NCBI GenBank assembly: GCA_016125385.1
Contig: WGLV01000017.1
Location: 1-61,333 of the forward strand
DNA: 61,333 nt
DNA from: a bacterium
GTDB taxonomy: Bacteria > Hinthialibacterota > Hinthialibacteria > Hinthialibacterales > Hinthialibacteraceae
Direction: 5' to 3'
The notes under the pieces were generated by a model, which worked only from the letters and a program-made list of their open reading frames with translations, was not told the DNA's origin and did no database searches. Positions 27,280-37,660 of the stretch are shown piece by piece (positions within the stretch are counted from its first letter, which is position 1; every line of letters begins with the position of its first letter). The position numbers were made by a program, and so were the translations under genes.

Positions 27280-27809
27280 GCGCCCGGTTCGCGCTCCTCG
27301 TTTTGTTCGGGCTTTCGCGCCACCACCACGGCGCCGATTACCGCCGCCGTCAGCAACACGCCCGCCAGTTGAACCACGATCATGTACCGCGTGAACAGGT
27401 CGATCGCAACGGTCTGCACCGAGCCCCAGTCGTCCGGAACGGGCGGTTTGGCCGGATGTCCCGCGCCGATCAGCGGATCGGCGTAGAGATAGACCAGAAA
27501 AGCCGCGATGAACATCGTCAGCGCCGCCATACCCCACCGCCGCGCGGCGGTGTAATCGATGGGTTCGTCTTTATCGAGATTCAACAGCGAGATCACGAAG
27601 ACGATCAACACCATCACCGCGCCGGTGTAAACGATCACAAGGATCCACGCCAGAAACTCGGCGTGAAGCGCGAGAAACAACCCGGCGATGGAAATCAACA
27701 CCGCCACCAGGCTGATCGCGCTGTGCATGGGATTGCGCGACGCGACCACGCCCACCCCGGCGAAAAACGCCGTAAAGGCGAATATCCAGAAGAAAAAGGC
27801 GCCTACCAT
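27276..27809 (-). CDS. nuoJ: NADH-quinone oxidoreductase subunit J
   Basis: The 177-residue membrane subunit has five spans. [40 protein letters not shown] (the pi-bulge helix region) and the polar stretch after LLNLDKDEP are family features. It starts 35 bases after nuoH, where nuoI would normally lie. It overlaps nuoK by four bases. The C-terminal tail is charged ([14 protein letters not shown]). Confidence 0.93.
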   Translation of the reverse strand: MVGAFFFWIFAFTAFFAGVGVVASRNPMHSAISLVAVLISIAGLFLALHAEFLAWILVIVYTGAVMVLIVFVISLLNLDKDEPIDYTAARRWGMAALTMFIAAFLVYLYADPLIGAGHPAKPPVPDDWGSVQTVAIDLFTRYMIVVQLAGVLLTAAVIGAVVVARKPEQNEEREPGA

Positions 27810-27844
27810 GATTTCATATTACGCCGCCCCCTCGGCGGACGTCC

Positions 27845-28903
27845 TCAAAACGATCCGGCGGCGATCAGACCGGCCGCCGCCAGTAGAATGTTGACCAGAG
27901 CCAGGGGAAGCAGAACCTTCCACCCGAAGTGCATCAGCTGATCGTAGCGGAAACGGGGCAAGGTCGCCCGGATCCAGATAAAGACGAACACCAGCGAAAA
28001 CACCTTCGCCAGAAACCAGATCACGCCCGGCACGGAAGTGAACGGCGCGAAGGGCAGCGGCGAATGCCACGCGCCCAGAAATAACGTGGTCGCGATCGAA
28101 CACACCGTAATGATATTGACGTATTCAGCCATGAAGAACATCGCGAACTTCATGCTGCTGTATTCCGTGTTATACCCCGAGACCAGCTCGGTCTCCGCTT
28201 CGGGCAGGTCGAACGGCAGGCGGTTGGTTTCGGCGAACGCCGAGATCAGATACAGAAAGAAACCGATCAGCCCGGGGATGAAATACCACTGCGTGCTGAA
28301 TATCCACCAGTTCCAGAAGCCGTCGCCCTGCGACTCGGCGATCTGACTCATACGGAGCGAACCGCACGCCATCAGGATCACGATGACCGAAAGCCCCAGC
28401 GTGAGTTCATAGCTGATCATCTGGGCCGATGAGCGCAACCCGCCGATCAGCGAATATTTATTGCCCGAACTCCAACCCGCCAGAAAGATGCCGTATACGC
28501 CCAGCGAGGTGATTCCAAAAATATAAAGCAGCCCGACGTTCACGTCGGCGATCTGCAGATAGCCGAAGTCGATGCCGAACAGCTCGAATCGCGGTCCGAA
28601 CGGAATCACCGCCATCGCCAGCAGCGCAGTGATCATCGAGATCAGCGGCGCGGCGATAAACAGCACGCGGTCGGCCTTGGTGGGGATGATGTCTTCTTTG
28701 AGAAACAGTTTTAATCCATCAGCGATGGGCTGCAACAAGCCCCAGGGGCCGACGCGGGTAGGGCCGACGCGCTGTTGAAAACGGCCCAGTAACTTTCGTT
28801 CAACCAGAACCAGATAGGCGACGACGCCGAGCAAAACGTGAAAAATCACCACCATTTTCAGCAGCGACGGGACCAGAACATTAAATAAATGGCTATCGGT
28901 CAT
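27845..28903 (-). CDS. nuoH: NADH-quinone oxidoreductase subunit H
   Basis: The 352-residue subunit anchors the hydrophilic arm and forms part of the quinone chamber. Signatures are VERKLLGRFQQRVGPTRVGP, LQPIADGLKLFLKEDIIP, GGLRSSAQMISYELTLG, FAETNRLPFDLPEAETELV and FFMAEYVNII. Eight spans are expected for the family. ATGA overlaps the nuoG stop. The NuoI ferredoxin subunit, which should contact it, is not encoded next to it. Confidence 0.96.
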   Translation of the reverse strand: MTDSHLFNVLVPSLLKMVVIFHVLLGVVAYLVLVERKLLGRFQQRVGPTRVGPWGLLQPIADGLKLFLKEDIIPTKADRVLFIAAPLISMITALLAMAVIPFGPRFELFGIDFGYLQIADVNVGLLYIFGITSLGVYGIFLAGWSSGNKYSLIGGLRSSAQMISYELTLGLSVIVILMACGSLRMSQIAESQGDGFWNWWIFSTQWYFIPGLIGFFLYLISAFAETNRLPFDLPEAETELVSGYNTEYSSMKFAMFFMAEYVNIITVCSIATTLFLGAWHSPLPFAPFTSVPGVIWFLAKVFSLVFVFIWIRATLPRFRYDQLMHFGWKVLLPLALVNILLAAAGLIAAGSF

Positions 28904-31434
28904 CGTTGAATATTCACCCAGGGAGTCTCCTCGGCCGCCAGAGCGTTCAAGGGAACGCCGTCATAATGGCCAAGCACCGTCACGCAGCCCGGCCGCGTAT
29001 TGGAACTGATTTTCACCGTCAGAGGCGCGGAACCCTTCTCGCCCCGAATCGTAATCGAATCGCCGTCGCTGAGCCCCAACTCTTTCGCGTCGCCAGGATG
29101 AATCTCAGCGGCGCAGGGCTCGCTGCGGTCGACCAGCGGCGGCGCGAATCGTTTCTCGCCCGCGCGGTCGAACAGGCGGCGGCCTCGAACCAGCCGGTAA
29201 GGGTAATCTCCCCCGGGCGATCCGTTAAGGGACGCCAGCGGCGCATCCGGCGCTGGCGCGGCGCCCGAAAACGCTTCATCAGGCGGAGCGGGAACGGTCA
29301 CCCCCTGCCCGCCGAGCGTATCCCACGACAGGCCGGCGTACTGTTTCACCGCCTGCGCGATAAACTCAAAAATACGCGGCGTGCGGATCTGACGCCAGCC
29401 CGCGCCCCATCGCTCGCCCAGCGCCAGCAGCAGCTGATAGGCCGCCAGCGTACCGTCGAGCTGAGGCAGCGCCCGTTGCGCCCGCTGAACGCGCCCGCCG
29501 AAATTGGTATAAGTTCCATCTTCCTCGCTGTACGCCGACAACGGAAGGAAGACGTGAGCCATATCGCCGGTTTCATACTTGAAGGCGTCCGCCACAATCA
29601 GCGTGGGCACGGCCTGAAGCGCCTTTTGCGCGAATTCGCGATCGGGGTATTCTTCCAGCAGATTCGTATTGAACAATACCAGCGCCTGAATTGAGCCGTC
29701 GATGCAGCCCCGAAGAATTTCCGTCGTATTTCTGCCCGGAGCCCCGACCGGCTCGTACCCGGGGCCGCGATGAGGATAGCACCCCACGTCGGCCGCGCCG
29801 CGCGCGTTAACCGGGGTGGGCAGCAGGCTGAGCGCCAGCGCGCCGTCATGGCGCGCGCCCAGCGTATCGAGAATCGCGGCGGCCAGCCTCACCGCTTCCA
29901 CGCCCCGGGGTCCGGCGAACGCGTCTTCACCCAGCATCAGCACGGGCCGTTCAGCGGCTACAAGCGCCTGGGCGAACCCGGCGGCTTTGGCTTCGTCGAT
30001 TTGAGCGATTTTGAGCGCGTCATCGCGGCCGGCCTGACCGAGCAGCGCGTTGACATCATCGCTCGCCCCGCCCTTCTCTTTCACGACGGCATGCAGCACG
30101 GCCGCCAGAAAGGCGGCGTCGCCGCCGGGATGATAGCGGAATACGCCGCATTCTTTATCCATGCGGGTCGGGCGGTTATACGCGAGAAGAATCTTCTTGC
30201 CCGCGCGGCTGTGTTCGCGCATCTGCAGGCGCAGAATGGGCAATTCGTTGGGCAGGTCGCTGCCCACCAGCGCGATGACGTCGGCGCGGCGCGCTTCTTC
30301 AAGCGGGCGATTGACCGCCCCCAGCGCCAGCGAAGTCAAAAAGCCGTCATCATTGGCCTTGATCTCGTGTTCGGTGCGGTGATCGATGTTCTGCGTCCCG
30401 ACGATTTCGCGCATGAACTGCTGAAACAGAAACAGCGCTTCATTGCTCTGGCGGGGGCCGATCAGGCCCGCCGCAGCCGCGCCGCCGTGCGATTCACGCA
30501 CCGCTTTGAGACGTTTGACCACCTCGCCGATCGCCTCGGCCCAGCCGGTTTCACGCCATTCGCCGTTCTCCCTGATTTCGGGGGCGCGGCGGCGTTCGGC
30601 GCTGTTGAACTGGTCGAATCCAAAGCGGCCCATGTCGCACAACCAGCGATGGTTGACGTCACTATTAAGCCGGGGGGTGATGCGAAGAATTTCATGCGTG
30701 CGGTTGCGATGCTGCAAGTTCACGTTGCAACCCACCGAACACATCGTGCAGACCGAAGGCGCGTCTTTCAGCTCCCACACACGCACGCGAAAGCGCGTCA
30801 CCTTGCTGGTCAGCGCGCCGACCGGGCAGAGATCGGTGATATTGCCGGTGAAATCGCCGCGCAGGGGCTTCTCCTGAAACGTGCCGATAAACGACCGGTT
30901 GCCGCGATTGATGACCGCGAGTTCGGCGTTTCCACCCTTTTCATCGAGAAAACGCACGCACCGGCTGCACAAAATGCAGCGATTGCGTTCAAGGTCGATA
31001 AAGGGGCCGATATCCGGTTTGGCGAAGGTGCGGCGCTTGAATCGGAAACGAGTATCGTCGTACCCGTGATTGCGGCTGTATTCCTGCAACTTGCACTCGC
31101 CGCCCTGATCGCAGACCGGGCAGTCAAGCGGGTGTTGAACCAGCAGAAACTCCATCTGCATCTTGCGGGCGTCGAGCACTTTTTCGCTCTGGGTGAAAAC
31201 CACCTGGCCATCGGCCGCCGGCGTCGAGCAGGAGGGTTGCAGCTTGGGCACCTTTTCGATCTCGACCAGGCACAAACGGCAGCTGGCGACGATCGACAGG
31301 TCGGGGTCATAGCAATAATGGGGAACGAAAACGCCGCCCTGACGCGCCGCTTCGATCAGCGTCGTGCCTTTAGGGACGGTGACTTCTTTACCGTCAATGG
31401 TCAGCGTTACCGTTTGAACGTCGGTTTGAGACAT
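28900..31434 (-). CDS. nuoG: NADH-quinone oxidoreductase subunit G
   Basis: The 844-residue iron-sulfur subunit carries electrons from NuoE/F toward the quinone arm. The N-terminal 2Fe-2S cluster uses C41, C52, C55 and C69. The next cluster has H101, C105, C108 and C114 (HPLDCPVCDQGGEC). A further 4Fe-4S set begins C153-IL-C156-SR-C159. CTMCSVGC near residue 230 is the molybdopterin-oxidoreductase-type motif retained in some NuoG. The rest is a molybdopterin-oxidoreductase-like fold that binds no cofactor in known NuoG, ending in a dinucleotide-binding-like domain. It lies 26 bases after nuoF and overlaps nuoH. Confidence 0.95.
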   Translation of the reverse strand: MSQTDVQTVTLTIDGKEVTVPKGTTLIEAARQGGVFVPHYCYDPDLSIVASCRLCLVEIEKVPKLQPSCSTPAADGQVVFTQSEKVLDARKMQMEFLLVQHPLDCPVCDQGGECKLQEYSRNHGYDDTRFRFKRRTFAKPDIGPFIDLERNRCILCSRCVRFLDEKGGNAELAVINRGNRSFIGTFQEKPLRGDFTGNITDLCPVGALTSKVTRFRVRVWELKDAPSVCTMCSVGCNVNLQHRNRTHEILRITPRLNSDVNHRWLCDMGRFGFDQFNSAERRRAPEIRENGEWRETGWAEAIGEVVKRLKAVRESHGGAAAAGLIGPRQSNEALFLFQQFMREIVGTQNIDHRTEHEIKANDDGFLTSLALGAVNRPLEEARRADVIALVGSDLPNELPILRLQMREHSRAGKKILLAYNRPTRMDKECGVFRYHPGGDAAFLAAVLHAVVKEKGGASDDVNALLGQAGRDDALKIAQIDEAKAAGFAQALVAAERPVLMLGEDAFAGPRGVEAVRLAAAILDTLGARHDGALALSLLPTPVNARGAADVGCYPHRGPGYEPVGAPGRNTTEILRGCIDGSIQALVLFNTNLLEEYPDREFAQKALQAVPTLIVADAFKYETGDMAHVFLPLSAYSEEDGTYTNFGGRVQRAQRALPQLDGTLAAYQLLLALGERWGAGWRQIRTPRIFEFIAQAVKQYAGLSWDTLGGQGVTVPAPPDEAFSGAAPAPDAPLASLNGSPGGDYPYRLVRGRRLFDRAGEKRFAPPLVDRSEPCAAEIHPGDAKELGLSDGDSITIRGEKGSAPLTVKISSNTRPGCVTVLGHYDGVPLNALAAEETPWVNIQR

Positions 31435-31460
31435 GGTTTCCTCAACGCGCGGCCGCGCGA

Positions 31461-32762
31461 TCAGCCCGCCATCGCCATCGCGGCCGGTTGGTCTTTCTTT
31501 CCGTATTTTCCGTTGCGGATCTTTTCTTCAAATTCTTCGCGGAACTTGGTGACGAACGCACGCACCGGCCACACCGCCGCCACCCACAACGGACAGATCG
31601 AAGTAAATTCAGACCGGCAGATATCCAACAGCAGATCGCAATCGCCGGGATGCCCCTCGCCTTTCAGAATGGCGTCGACCACCTGAACAAACCAGCGGGT
31701 TCCCTCACGGCAGGGAGTGCATTGCCCGCACGACTCATGTTCATAAAAATGAGCCAACAACAGGCACATCTCCACCATATCGACGGTCTCATCCATCACG
31801 ATGATGGCGCCCGAGCCCAATGACGAACCCGCCGCGTGAATGTCTTCATACGTCAGCTTGACGTCGAGGTCTTCATCGCGCATCACCGGCATCGACGATC
31901 CGCCGGGAATCACGCCCTTGATCTTGCGTCCGCCGGGAATGCCGCCGCCGAAATCCATAATGAATTCGCGCAACGTCATCTGCCCCAACACGACCTCGTA
32001 TACGCCGGGTTTGTTGACATGCCCCGAAAGGCAGAGCAGCTTGGTGCCGGTGCTCTTTTCAGAGCCCATCGATTTAAACCAGTCGCCGCCCCGTTCGATA
32101 ATCGAGGGCACGGCGGCCAGGGTTTCTACGTTATTGATAATCGTGGGAGAGTTATACAAACCGGAGATGGCGGGAAACGGCGGCTTGTTGCGCGGATAGC
32201 CTTTCTGCCCCTCCAGCGAGGTCAGCAGTCCGGTTTCTTCACCACAGATATACGCCCCCGCGCCGCGATAGACTTCGAGTTCGCAATCGAAGCCGCTGCC
32301 GAGGATGTTTTTGCCGATCAGACCTTCGCGCCGGGCCTCTTCAATGGCCATCATCAAAATCTGCGCGCCGCGGTGAAACTCGCCGCGGATATAAATGTAA
32401 CCCATGTGCGAACCGATGGCGAAACACGAGATCAGCATGCCTTCGATCAACAGATGGGGGTTTTCATCGATAATGACGCGGTCTTTGCAGGTGCCGGGTT
32501 CGCTTTCATCGGCGTTGCAGCACAGATAGACCGGTTTGGGTGAATTTTTGGGAATGAACGACCATTTCATCCCGGTGGGGAAAGCCGCGCCGCCACGCCC
32601 CTGCAGACTCGACTTTTTCACTTCTTCGATGATCCGCTCGGGGGTCATTTCTTTCAGCGCTTTTTCAAGCGACTGATAACCGCCCGCGGCACGGTAACCT
32701 TTGACCGTCAGCAGATCGGGCGTACCCAGTTTTTCGAGCAAGACGCGGGTTTCTTGAGCCAT
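31461..32762 (-). CDS. nuoF: NADH-quinone oxidoreductase subunit F
   Basis: The 433-residue flavoprotein accepts hydride from NADH onto FMN. GRGGAAFPTGMKW is the NADH-binding glycine motif and CNADESEPGTCKDR the FMN site. GAGAYICGEETGLL and YPRNKPPFPA are family blocks. The N3 4Fe-4S ligands are in ESCGQCTPCREGT with a fourth Cys in FTSICPLW. The context of that last Cys (PLWVAAVWPV) differs slightly from the common ALGDAAAWPV. GGAG precedes the ATG. It follows nuoE after 111 AT-rich bases. Confidence 0.96.
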   Translation of the reverse strand: MAQETRVLLEKLGTPDLLTVKGYRAAGGYQSLEKALKEMTPERIIEEVKKSSLQGRGGAAFPTGMKWSFIPKNSPKPVYLCCNADESEPGTCKDRVIIDENPHLLIEGMLISCFAIGSHMGYIYIRGEFHRGAQILMMAIEEARREGLIGKNILGSGFDCELEVYRGAGAYICGEETGLLTSLEGQKGYPRNKPPFPAISGLYNSPTIINNVETLAAVPSIIERGGDWFKSMGSEKSTGTKLLCLSGHVNKPGVYEVVLGQMTLREFIMDFGGGIPGGRKIKGVIPGGSSMPVMRDEDLDVKLTYEDIHAAGSSLGSGAIIVMDETVDMVEMCLLLAHFYEHESCGQCTPCREGTRWFVQVVDAILKGEGHPGDCDLLLDICRSEFTSICPLWVAAVWPVRAFVTKFREEFEEKIRNGKYGKKDQPAAMAMAG

Positions 32763-32873
32763 ATTCTCCGCTCGGTTCTCGATGAATTAGATAAATTTTC
32801 TACTAATAGTTCAATTGGAATTTTAACTAACTTAGGAGATCACGCAAGGAAAATCCAGACCCGCCGTTCGCTT

Positions 32874-33344
32874 TCAGTCGAGCGAATTCAGCAACTCATC
32901 CACATTTTCCGCCGTAACCTTCTGATATTCCTTGCCATTCACATGAAGACAGGGCGCCCACGCGCAGGCGGCGAGACACTCCACCGACTGTAATGAAAAG
33001 CGGCCGTCTTCGGTACGCTCGCCGCTTTTGATTCCCAACCGGTTTTCGAGGTGGCTCATCAGCGGTTGCGCGCCGACCAGGTGGCACGAAATATTGGTGC
33101 AGACTTCGATGTGGTGTTTGCCCAGCGGCTTGAGAGGGAACATGGTGTAGAAACTGGCGATGCCTTCCACGTCCGCGGGGGACGTGCCCAAAATCTCGGC
33201 AATCTCCTCCATGGCCTCCGGCGAAACGTAACCGTAGACCTCCCACGCCAGATACAGGAGGGGGATGGAGGCGGATTTGCGCTGCGGGAAACGCCGCAGG
33301 ATGTCTTCCACCTTTTCAGGACAGGTTTCTCTCATACTCGGCAT
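32874..33344 (-). CDS. nuoE: NADH-quinone oxidoreductase subunit E
   Basis: The 156-residue 2Fe-2S protein is the first gene of this operon. Ligands are C82-TNIS-C87 and C123-LAA-C127, with the thioredoxin-like fold preceded by a helical N-terminus (PLLYLAWEVYGYVSPEAM). Length and order fit NuoE. The 111-base gap to nuoF is the only sizeable one in the operon and is AT-rich; it might hold an internal promoter or processing site, though none is evident. Confidence 0.95.
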   Translation of the reverse strand: MPSMRETCPEKVEDILRRFPQRKSASIPLLYLAWEVYGYVSPEAMEEIAEILGTSPADVEGIASFYTMFPLKPLGKHHIEVCTNISCHLVGAQPLMSHLENRLGIKSGERTEDGRFSLQSVECLAACAWAPCLHVNGKEYQKVTAENVDELLNSLD

Positions 33345-33455
33345 AACGGTACTCCGCCGCGAATTTGACAGAAAAACATCTTACTCATGTTCAGGCTTTC
33401 GGGAAGGGCAAGACGACGCGCCCTCCCCGTTCGCGTGTTTATACACAGGAAACAA

Positions 33456-33478
33456 ACGGGGCGGAAAGCCCGCCCCGT
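33456..33478 (-). terminator. Terminator after the chemoreceptor gene
   Basis: A 9-bp GC-rich stem (acggggcgg / ccgccccgt) with a 5-base loop lies 26 bases past the chemoreceptor stop. On the minus strand it is followed by ttgtttcct, a modest T-rich tail. Confidence 0.7.
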
Positions 33479-33504
33479 CTTCGCTCCCGCCTTCCTGCAA
33501 CGGA

Positions 33505-36500
33505 TCAGTTAAACGATTCCTGCTTTTTCAGCCAGGGGCTGTAAGCCTGATCGCTTTTCAACACATGATTGACCAGCCAGTCTTTCAGAAACTGGACGAC
33601 CGCCAGAGACAACACGTCCTGACCCGACCGGAAGCGCCCCTGATAATCGAGCGCTTCAGAGGTGAATTTTTCATGAATCGCCTTGTGCTGGTCGAAATCG
33701 GGGTATTCAGCCTCCTGCATACGGCGTTCTTCCAATGAAAAGTGATCGGCGGCGTATTGAACCAGGCCTTCAAAGATTTTTCCCATCACATCCTTCGACC
33801 GGCGCTGTTGAATCGCGTCCTGCAGCTCGTTAATCATGTGGAACAGTTTCTGATGCTGGCCATCGATCTCCGTGTCATGCACGCTGTATTCCGGTTTCCA
33901 GATCAGGCGGCCCGGCGGGGTGGTTGCTTTCACCGCCGAAGCCGTCTTTTTGACATTCGCCGGAACCGGTTTCGCGGGCTTCATTCGAGACTCCAGAACC
34001 GGATGGCCGTGAAGAGGAGACGCGGGCCTGGAGGTCCCCGGCACGGAACGGAACTCATTGCTCAACCTTGTTCCGTTTGTTGAAGAAGCCAACCTGAATT
34101 GCGAGGTCATTTCCTGCAGTTGTTGCGCCTGCGCGGCCAGTTCTTCACTGGCGGAGGCTGACTCTTCGCTGGTCGCCGAGTTTTGTTGCGTCACCTGATC
34201 GAGCTGTTCGATGGCGGTCCGGATCTGATTGGCGCCGTTCGCCTGTTCTTCACACGACGCCGCGATTTCGTTCACCAGTTCAGCCGCATCGCGCACCGCC
34301 GGCACGACTTCGAGAATGAGCTTACCCGCGCCTTCCGCCTGATCGACGCTGTGCTGAGCCAGTTGACTGATCTCTTTGGCGGCGGATTGACTGCGCTCAG
34401 CCAGTTTGCGTACTTCAACCGCGACGACGGCGAAGCCCTTGCCCATCTCGCCCGCGCGCGCCGCCTCAATGGCCGCGTTCAACGCAAGCAGATTGGTCTG
34501 ATCGGCGATCTCATCAATGATATTAATCTGTTCGGCGATCCGTTTCATCGCCTCCACCGTCGCCACCACCGCCTTGCCGCCCCGATCGGCCTGGGTGGCG
34601 GCGTTACTCGCTTTTTCGCGCGTCTTCCGGGCGTTATCGGCGCTGGCGTCAATCGATGCGCTCAGTTCTTCAATCGACGCGGAGGTTTCTTCCAGGCTGG
34701 AGGCCTGTTCGGTGGCGCTGTTCGCCAGACTCTGGGCGGAAGCGGAGAGTTCTTCCGAACTGGCCGAAACCTGCTCGGCGGACTGTTGAATCGTCCCCAT
34801 GACGTTGTTCAACTTTGCCCGCATCTCATTCAGCGCATTCGCCAACACGCCGATTTCATCGGCGCGCGACACCTCGACCGAGCGCGACAGGTCGCCGTCC
34901 GCGATGGCTTTCGCGAAGCGCACTCCCTCCGCCAGTGGATCGGAGATGCTGCTCGCGATGAACAGCGCGGCGACCGCCACCGCGATCGCGATCAGGATCG
35001 CCACCAGCAGCGTCCAGCCCAATAATCCCAATCCGCCGCTGTAGGTATCCACGATCGCCAGCGGAGCAAAAACTTCAGCATTATCGATCTCAGCGAGAAT
35101 CGCCCAGTTCAACCCGTCGACTTCAATGGGCGCATAGGCTGAAAGAACCGGGTTGCCATTGTAATCGATGATGATCTTTTCACCGGCTTCACCTTTGAGC
35201 GCCGCCAGTGAGCCCTCGGTTTCAACCTTGCCTTTTTCGGGATTCCCGAAAGACGCCAAGACGCTGTGATTGGTTGGGTCGAGGAATGAATCGGACCGCA
35301 TCAGGCGATCGGGGCCAACCAGATAGGTCTCGCCGCTCTGGCCCATACCGCTGCGCTCCTGCATGATGGCGTTGATCGCTTCGAGCGAAATCTGCAGGCC
35401 GGCGATCAGCATCACCTTTCCCTCATGCACAACCGGAGCGGCGATAAAACAGGCGGGGTCGCCGTTGCTGGGCGCATACGGTTCAAAATCAACGATGCCA
35501 GGTTTTTGAGTATCGATCACCTGACGAATCAGCCGCCCCATGTTGCTGTCTTTATACTCTCCTGTTATGAAATTCGACTGATAGTCGGCCTCTTTGGCCA
35601 CCGTGTAAAACGCCTCTCCGTCCGGCTCGATCAAAAAGAGGTCGTAGTAGCCATAATCTTCGATGTAATGAGCGAAATAATCTTTATCACCCTCCCCTCC
35701 CTGATTCACAAGCATTTCATTGACTGAAACGGTTGTAACCAGCGCCCACTCGAGCCCGGCGGCCTTCACTGGGGTGTAGGCTTCGTATTCATAAGCCCCG
35801 GAATCTCCCCGCCGGCCATCAATCCCGGTTTCGCCAGCCATCGCCAGATCAACGCCGGGGCTGGCTATCGTATCGCCGGCTTTGCCCTGCTTGACCACGC
35901 GGTTGCTACGATAACTCGTCTCGCCGTTTGATCGGCCGGCCAGGTAACTTTCGCCTGATTCACCCAGAGCGACGCGGTTCGCGATGGTCTGTTGGATGCG
36001 ATCAGTGGAGACCCTCAGTGCGACGACCCCCATCGCTTGACCGTTCATCAGAATGGGCGCGGCGAGAAAAGCACAATATTCCCCGTTTAATGGAGCGTAG
36101 GCTTCAAAATCCTGAACGACGGGGCCGCCGGTTTCTTTCGCCCGTTGGACGGCTTTGCCCAATCCGCTGGATTTGTACGGTCCAGACAGCAAGTTGGTGT
36201 TGTAATCGGCTCCCTGCCTGGCGGAGTAAACGCACAACCCGTTTGAGTCGATTACGTAATAATCCTTGTATTCGGTGGATTGGATGAAACCATCGATTAT
36301 GGAGGCGTAGCGCAGGTATTCAGGCGATTTTTCACCGGTGTCCAGATAATTCTGATACGTTTCCATCCCTTTCGTACAGATGCTGCGGTCCTGTTGAGTG
36401 GATATGTCAAAAAGCCACTGTTCGATCAGCGACTGAACCGCCGCCGCCTTCTCGGCTTGAACCACGCCGAGTTTTTCACGGACTTTATCGTCAAGCGATT

Positions 36501-36732
36501 CGACGGTTCGGGCCAAGACGGAAATGTCGCCCATACGTTCGGCGAAAAAATTTTCGATCTGGTGCTTTTTGATTTCACGCGCCGCCTGCAACTGATTAAA
36601 CGACTGGCGATCTATGGTTCGGCTTGAATTCTGAAAACCGAGCCAGGAAGATAATCCGATTGAAATAACCCCAACGCAAAAGAACAATCCGACAAGTTTA
36701 GGCTTCATCCTGATATCGTTCAGACTTTTCAT
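33505..36732 (-). CDS. Methyl-accepting chemotaxis protein with tandem Cache domains and C-terminal hemerythrin
   Basis: The 1075-residue receptor has a first membrane span at ~12-33. A long periplasmic region contains two related Cache units: [20 protein letters not shown] near 150 and [20 protein letters not shown] near 365, each followed by APLNGE/APSNGD and AAP blocks. A second span is near 570-595, then HAMP and the signalling hairpin (tip [20 protein letters not shown]). Residues ~941-1075 are a bacteriohemerythrin with the full di-iron ligand set: H960, H997, E1001, H1016, H1020, H1056 and D1061. Family knowledge (DcrH-type) suggests oxygen or redox sensing. GGGAG lies seven bases before the ATG. 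No che genes are adjacent, so it is an orphan receptor. Confidence 0.93.
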   Translation of the reverse strand: MKSLNDIRMKPKLVGLFFCVGVISIGLSSWLGFQNSSRTIDRQSFNQLQAAREIKKHQIENFFAERMGDISVLARTVESLDDKVREKLGVVQAEKAAAVQSLIEQWLFDISTQQDRSICTKGMETYQNYLDTGEKSPEYLRYASIIDGFIQSTEYKDYYVIDSNGLCVYSARQGADYNTNLLSGPYKSSGLGKAVQRAKETGGPVVQDFEAYAPLNGEYCAFLAAPILMNGQAMGVVALRVSTDRIQQTIANRVALGESGESYLAGRSNGETSYRSNRVVKQGKAGDTIASPGVDLAMAGETGIDGRRGDSGAYEYEAYTPVKAAGLEWALVTTVSVNEMLVNQGGEGDKDYFAHYIEDYGYYDLFLIEPDGEAFYTVAKEADYQSNFITGEYKDSNMGRLIRQVIDTQKPGIVDFEPYAPSNGDPACFIAAPVVHEGKVMLIAGLQISLEAINAIMQERSGMGQSGETYLVGPDRLMRSDSFLDPTNHSVLASFGNPEKGKVETEGSLAALKGEAGEKIIIDYNGNPVLSAYAPIEVDGLNWAILAEIDNAEVFAPLAIVDTYSGGLGLLGWTLLVAILIAIAVAVAALFIASSISDPLAEGVRFAKAIADGDLSRSVEVSRADEIGVLANALNEMRAKLNNVMGTIQQSAEQVSASSEELSASAQSLANSATEQASSLEETSASIEELSASIDASADNARKTREKASNAATQADRGGKAVVATVEAMKRIAEQINIIDEIADQTNLLALNAAIEAARAGEMGKGFAVVAVEVRKLAERSQSAAKEISQLAQHSVDQAEGAGKLILEVVPAVRDAAELVNEIAASCEEQANGANQIRTAIEQLDQVTQQNSATSEESASASEELAAQAQQLQEMTSQFRLASSTNGTRLSNEFRSVPGTSRPASPLHGHPVLESRMKPAKPVPANVKKTASAVKATTPPGRLIWKPEYSVHDTEIDGQHQKLFHMINELQDAIQQRRSKDVMGKIFEGLVQYAADHFSLEERRMQEAEYPDFDQHKAIHEKFTSEALDYQGRFRSGQDVLSLAVVQFLKDWLVNHVLKSDQAYSPWLKKQESFN

Positions 36733-36964
36733 GATCCATCTCCCAAAAACAAATTGTTAACAGACCTTGAAAGCCGAATGCAACCTTTATGCCATATAAA
36801 GTAGATCAAATTAAAGCATATACTTAACTGCAATTACCTGAATCGGTTCCAGACTTTGAAATTAAAATCATTATTTTTATTCACAAACCAGCGTTTCCAT
36901 GATGTAACCAGGCTGATTACTAACGTGTAAAAAACCAGTTACACATGCTCCGCCTGAGAGCATG

Positions 36965-36990
36965 AAAAAAGGCGGCTATCAGCCGCCTTT
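36965..36990 (-). terminator. Terminator after the small membrane protein gene
   Basis: A 7-bp stem (ggcggct / agccgcc) with a 3-base loop is flanked by aaaaaa on the left, which reads as a T-tract on the minus strand, 23 bases past the stop at 37013. Confidence 0.85.
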
Positions 36991-37012
36991 TCGGGTTTGC
37001 GGGAATCAACGA

Positions 37013-37438
37013 TCAGCCTTGTGGATTCATGGGAGGTTGGGGAGGCGGCCCGACTTGCGGCCCACCAGTGCGGAATAGCTGGTTGGTTTCTTCATTCAAC
37101 ATCGCCCACAGAGCGTATACGCCAATCAACGTCCCGATTGGGAAATTGATCAGCCCCAGCACCGACAGTACGATTACCAGAATCCGCGCCCAGTTGGCGT
37201 ATTTGAGTAATCCAACCCCCGCCACGACCGACGGCAGCGAGGTCAGAATCAGAAACCAGGTCAGAAAAAAGCCGACGATGGCGATGATCGGGACCGCGAT
37301 ATCAGCGTCACCCTGTCTCGCCACGCTGACGATGGAGGCGGCTCCGCCGAACACCACCATCAGCAGCAACCCCGCCAATAAACCCAGCGCGCCAAAAACA
37401 ATGTAGATAATCGCGATGATCTTCACGTGCGTGTCCAT
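37013..37438 (-). CDS. Small four-span membrane protein with Pro-rich tail
   Basis: The protein is 141 residues from the ATG at 37438, which has AGGAG at good spacing; an ATG 15 bases upstream is less likely. Hydrophobic segments lie at ~5-32, 45-65, 70-88 and 90-112. The order of Gly-rich spans (IYIVFGALGLLAGLLLMVV) resembles DUF4064-like and similar uncharacterised small membrane proteins. The tail is PQVGPPPQPPMNPQG. No function can be assigned. A terminator follows. Confidence 0.7.
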   Translation of the reverse strand: MDTHVKIIAIIYIVFGALGLLAGLLLMVVFGGAASIVSVARQGDADIAVPIIAIVGFFLTWFLILTSLPSVVAGVGLLKYANWARILVIVLSVLGLINFPIGTLIGVYALWAMLNEETNQLFRTGGPQVGPPPQPPMNPQG

Positions 37439-37660
37439 GGTTTCTCCTGTCATTTCAATGAAATTCAGCGTTCAGTCTCTCATGCTATACGATGAATCAG
37501 CTCTATTCTTTCACAGAGCCAATCATTATCGAAGCACATTCAGGCCGATCGAGAAAATAAAGTCCGGCGGTTATTATCACCACACCTTATCAAAAAAATG
37601 GGGTTAATCGTCTGTTTTCTGCTATAGTGCATTAATTACGTATATTTAGGAAATCATTAT

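Noticed and set aside
27810-27844. Hidden nuoI between nuoH and nuoJ
   Set aside because: Only 35 bases are available, and no ferredoxin CxxCxxC motif pair occurs there.
29770-31686. 638-codon open frame on the plus strand
   Set aside because: It lies antisense to nuoG and has no domain or ribosome site.
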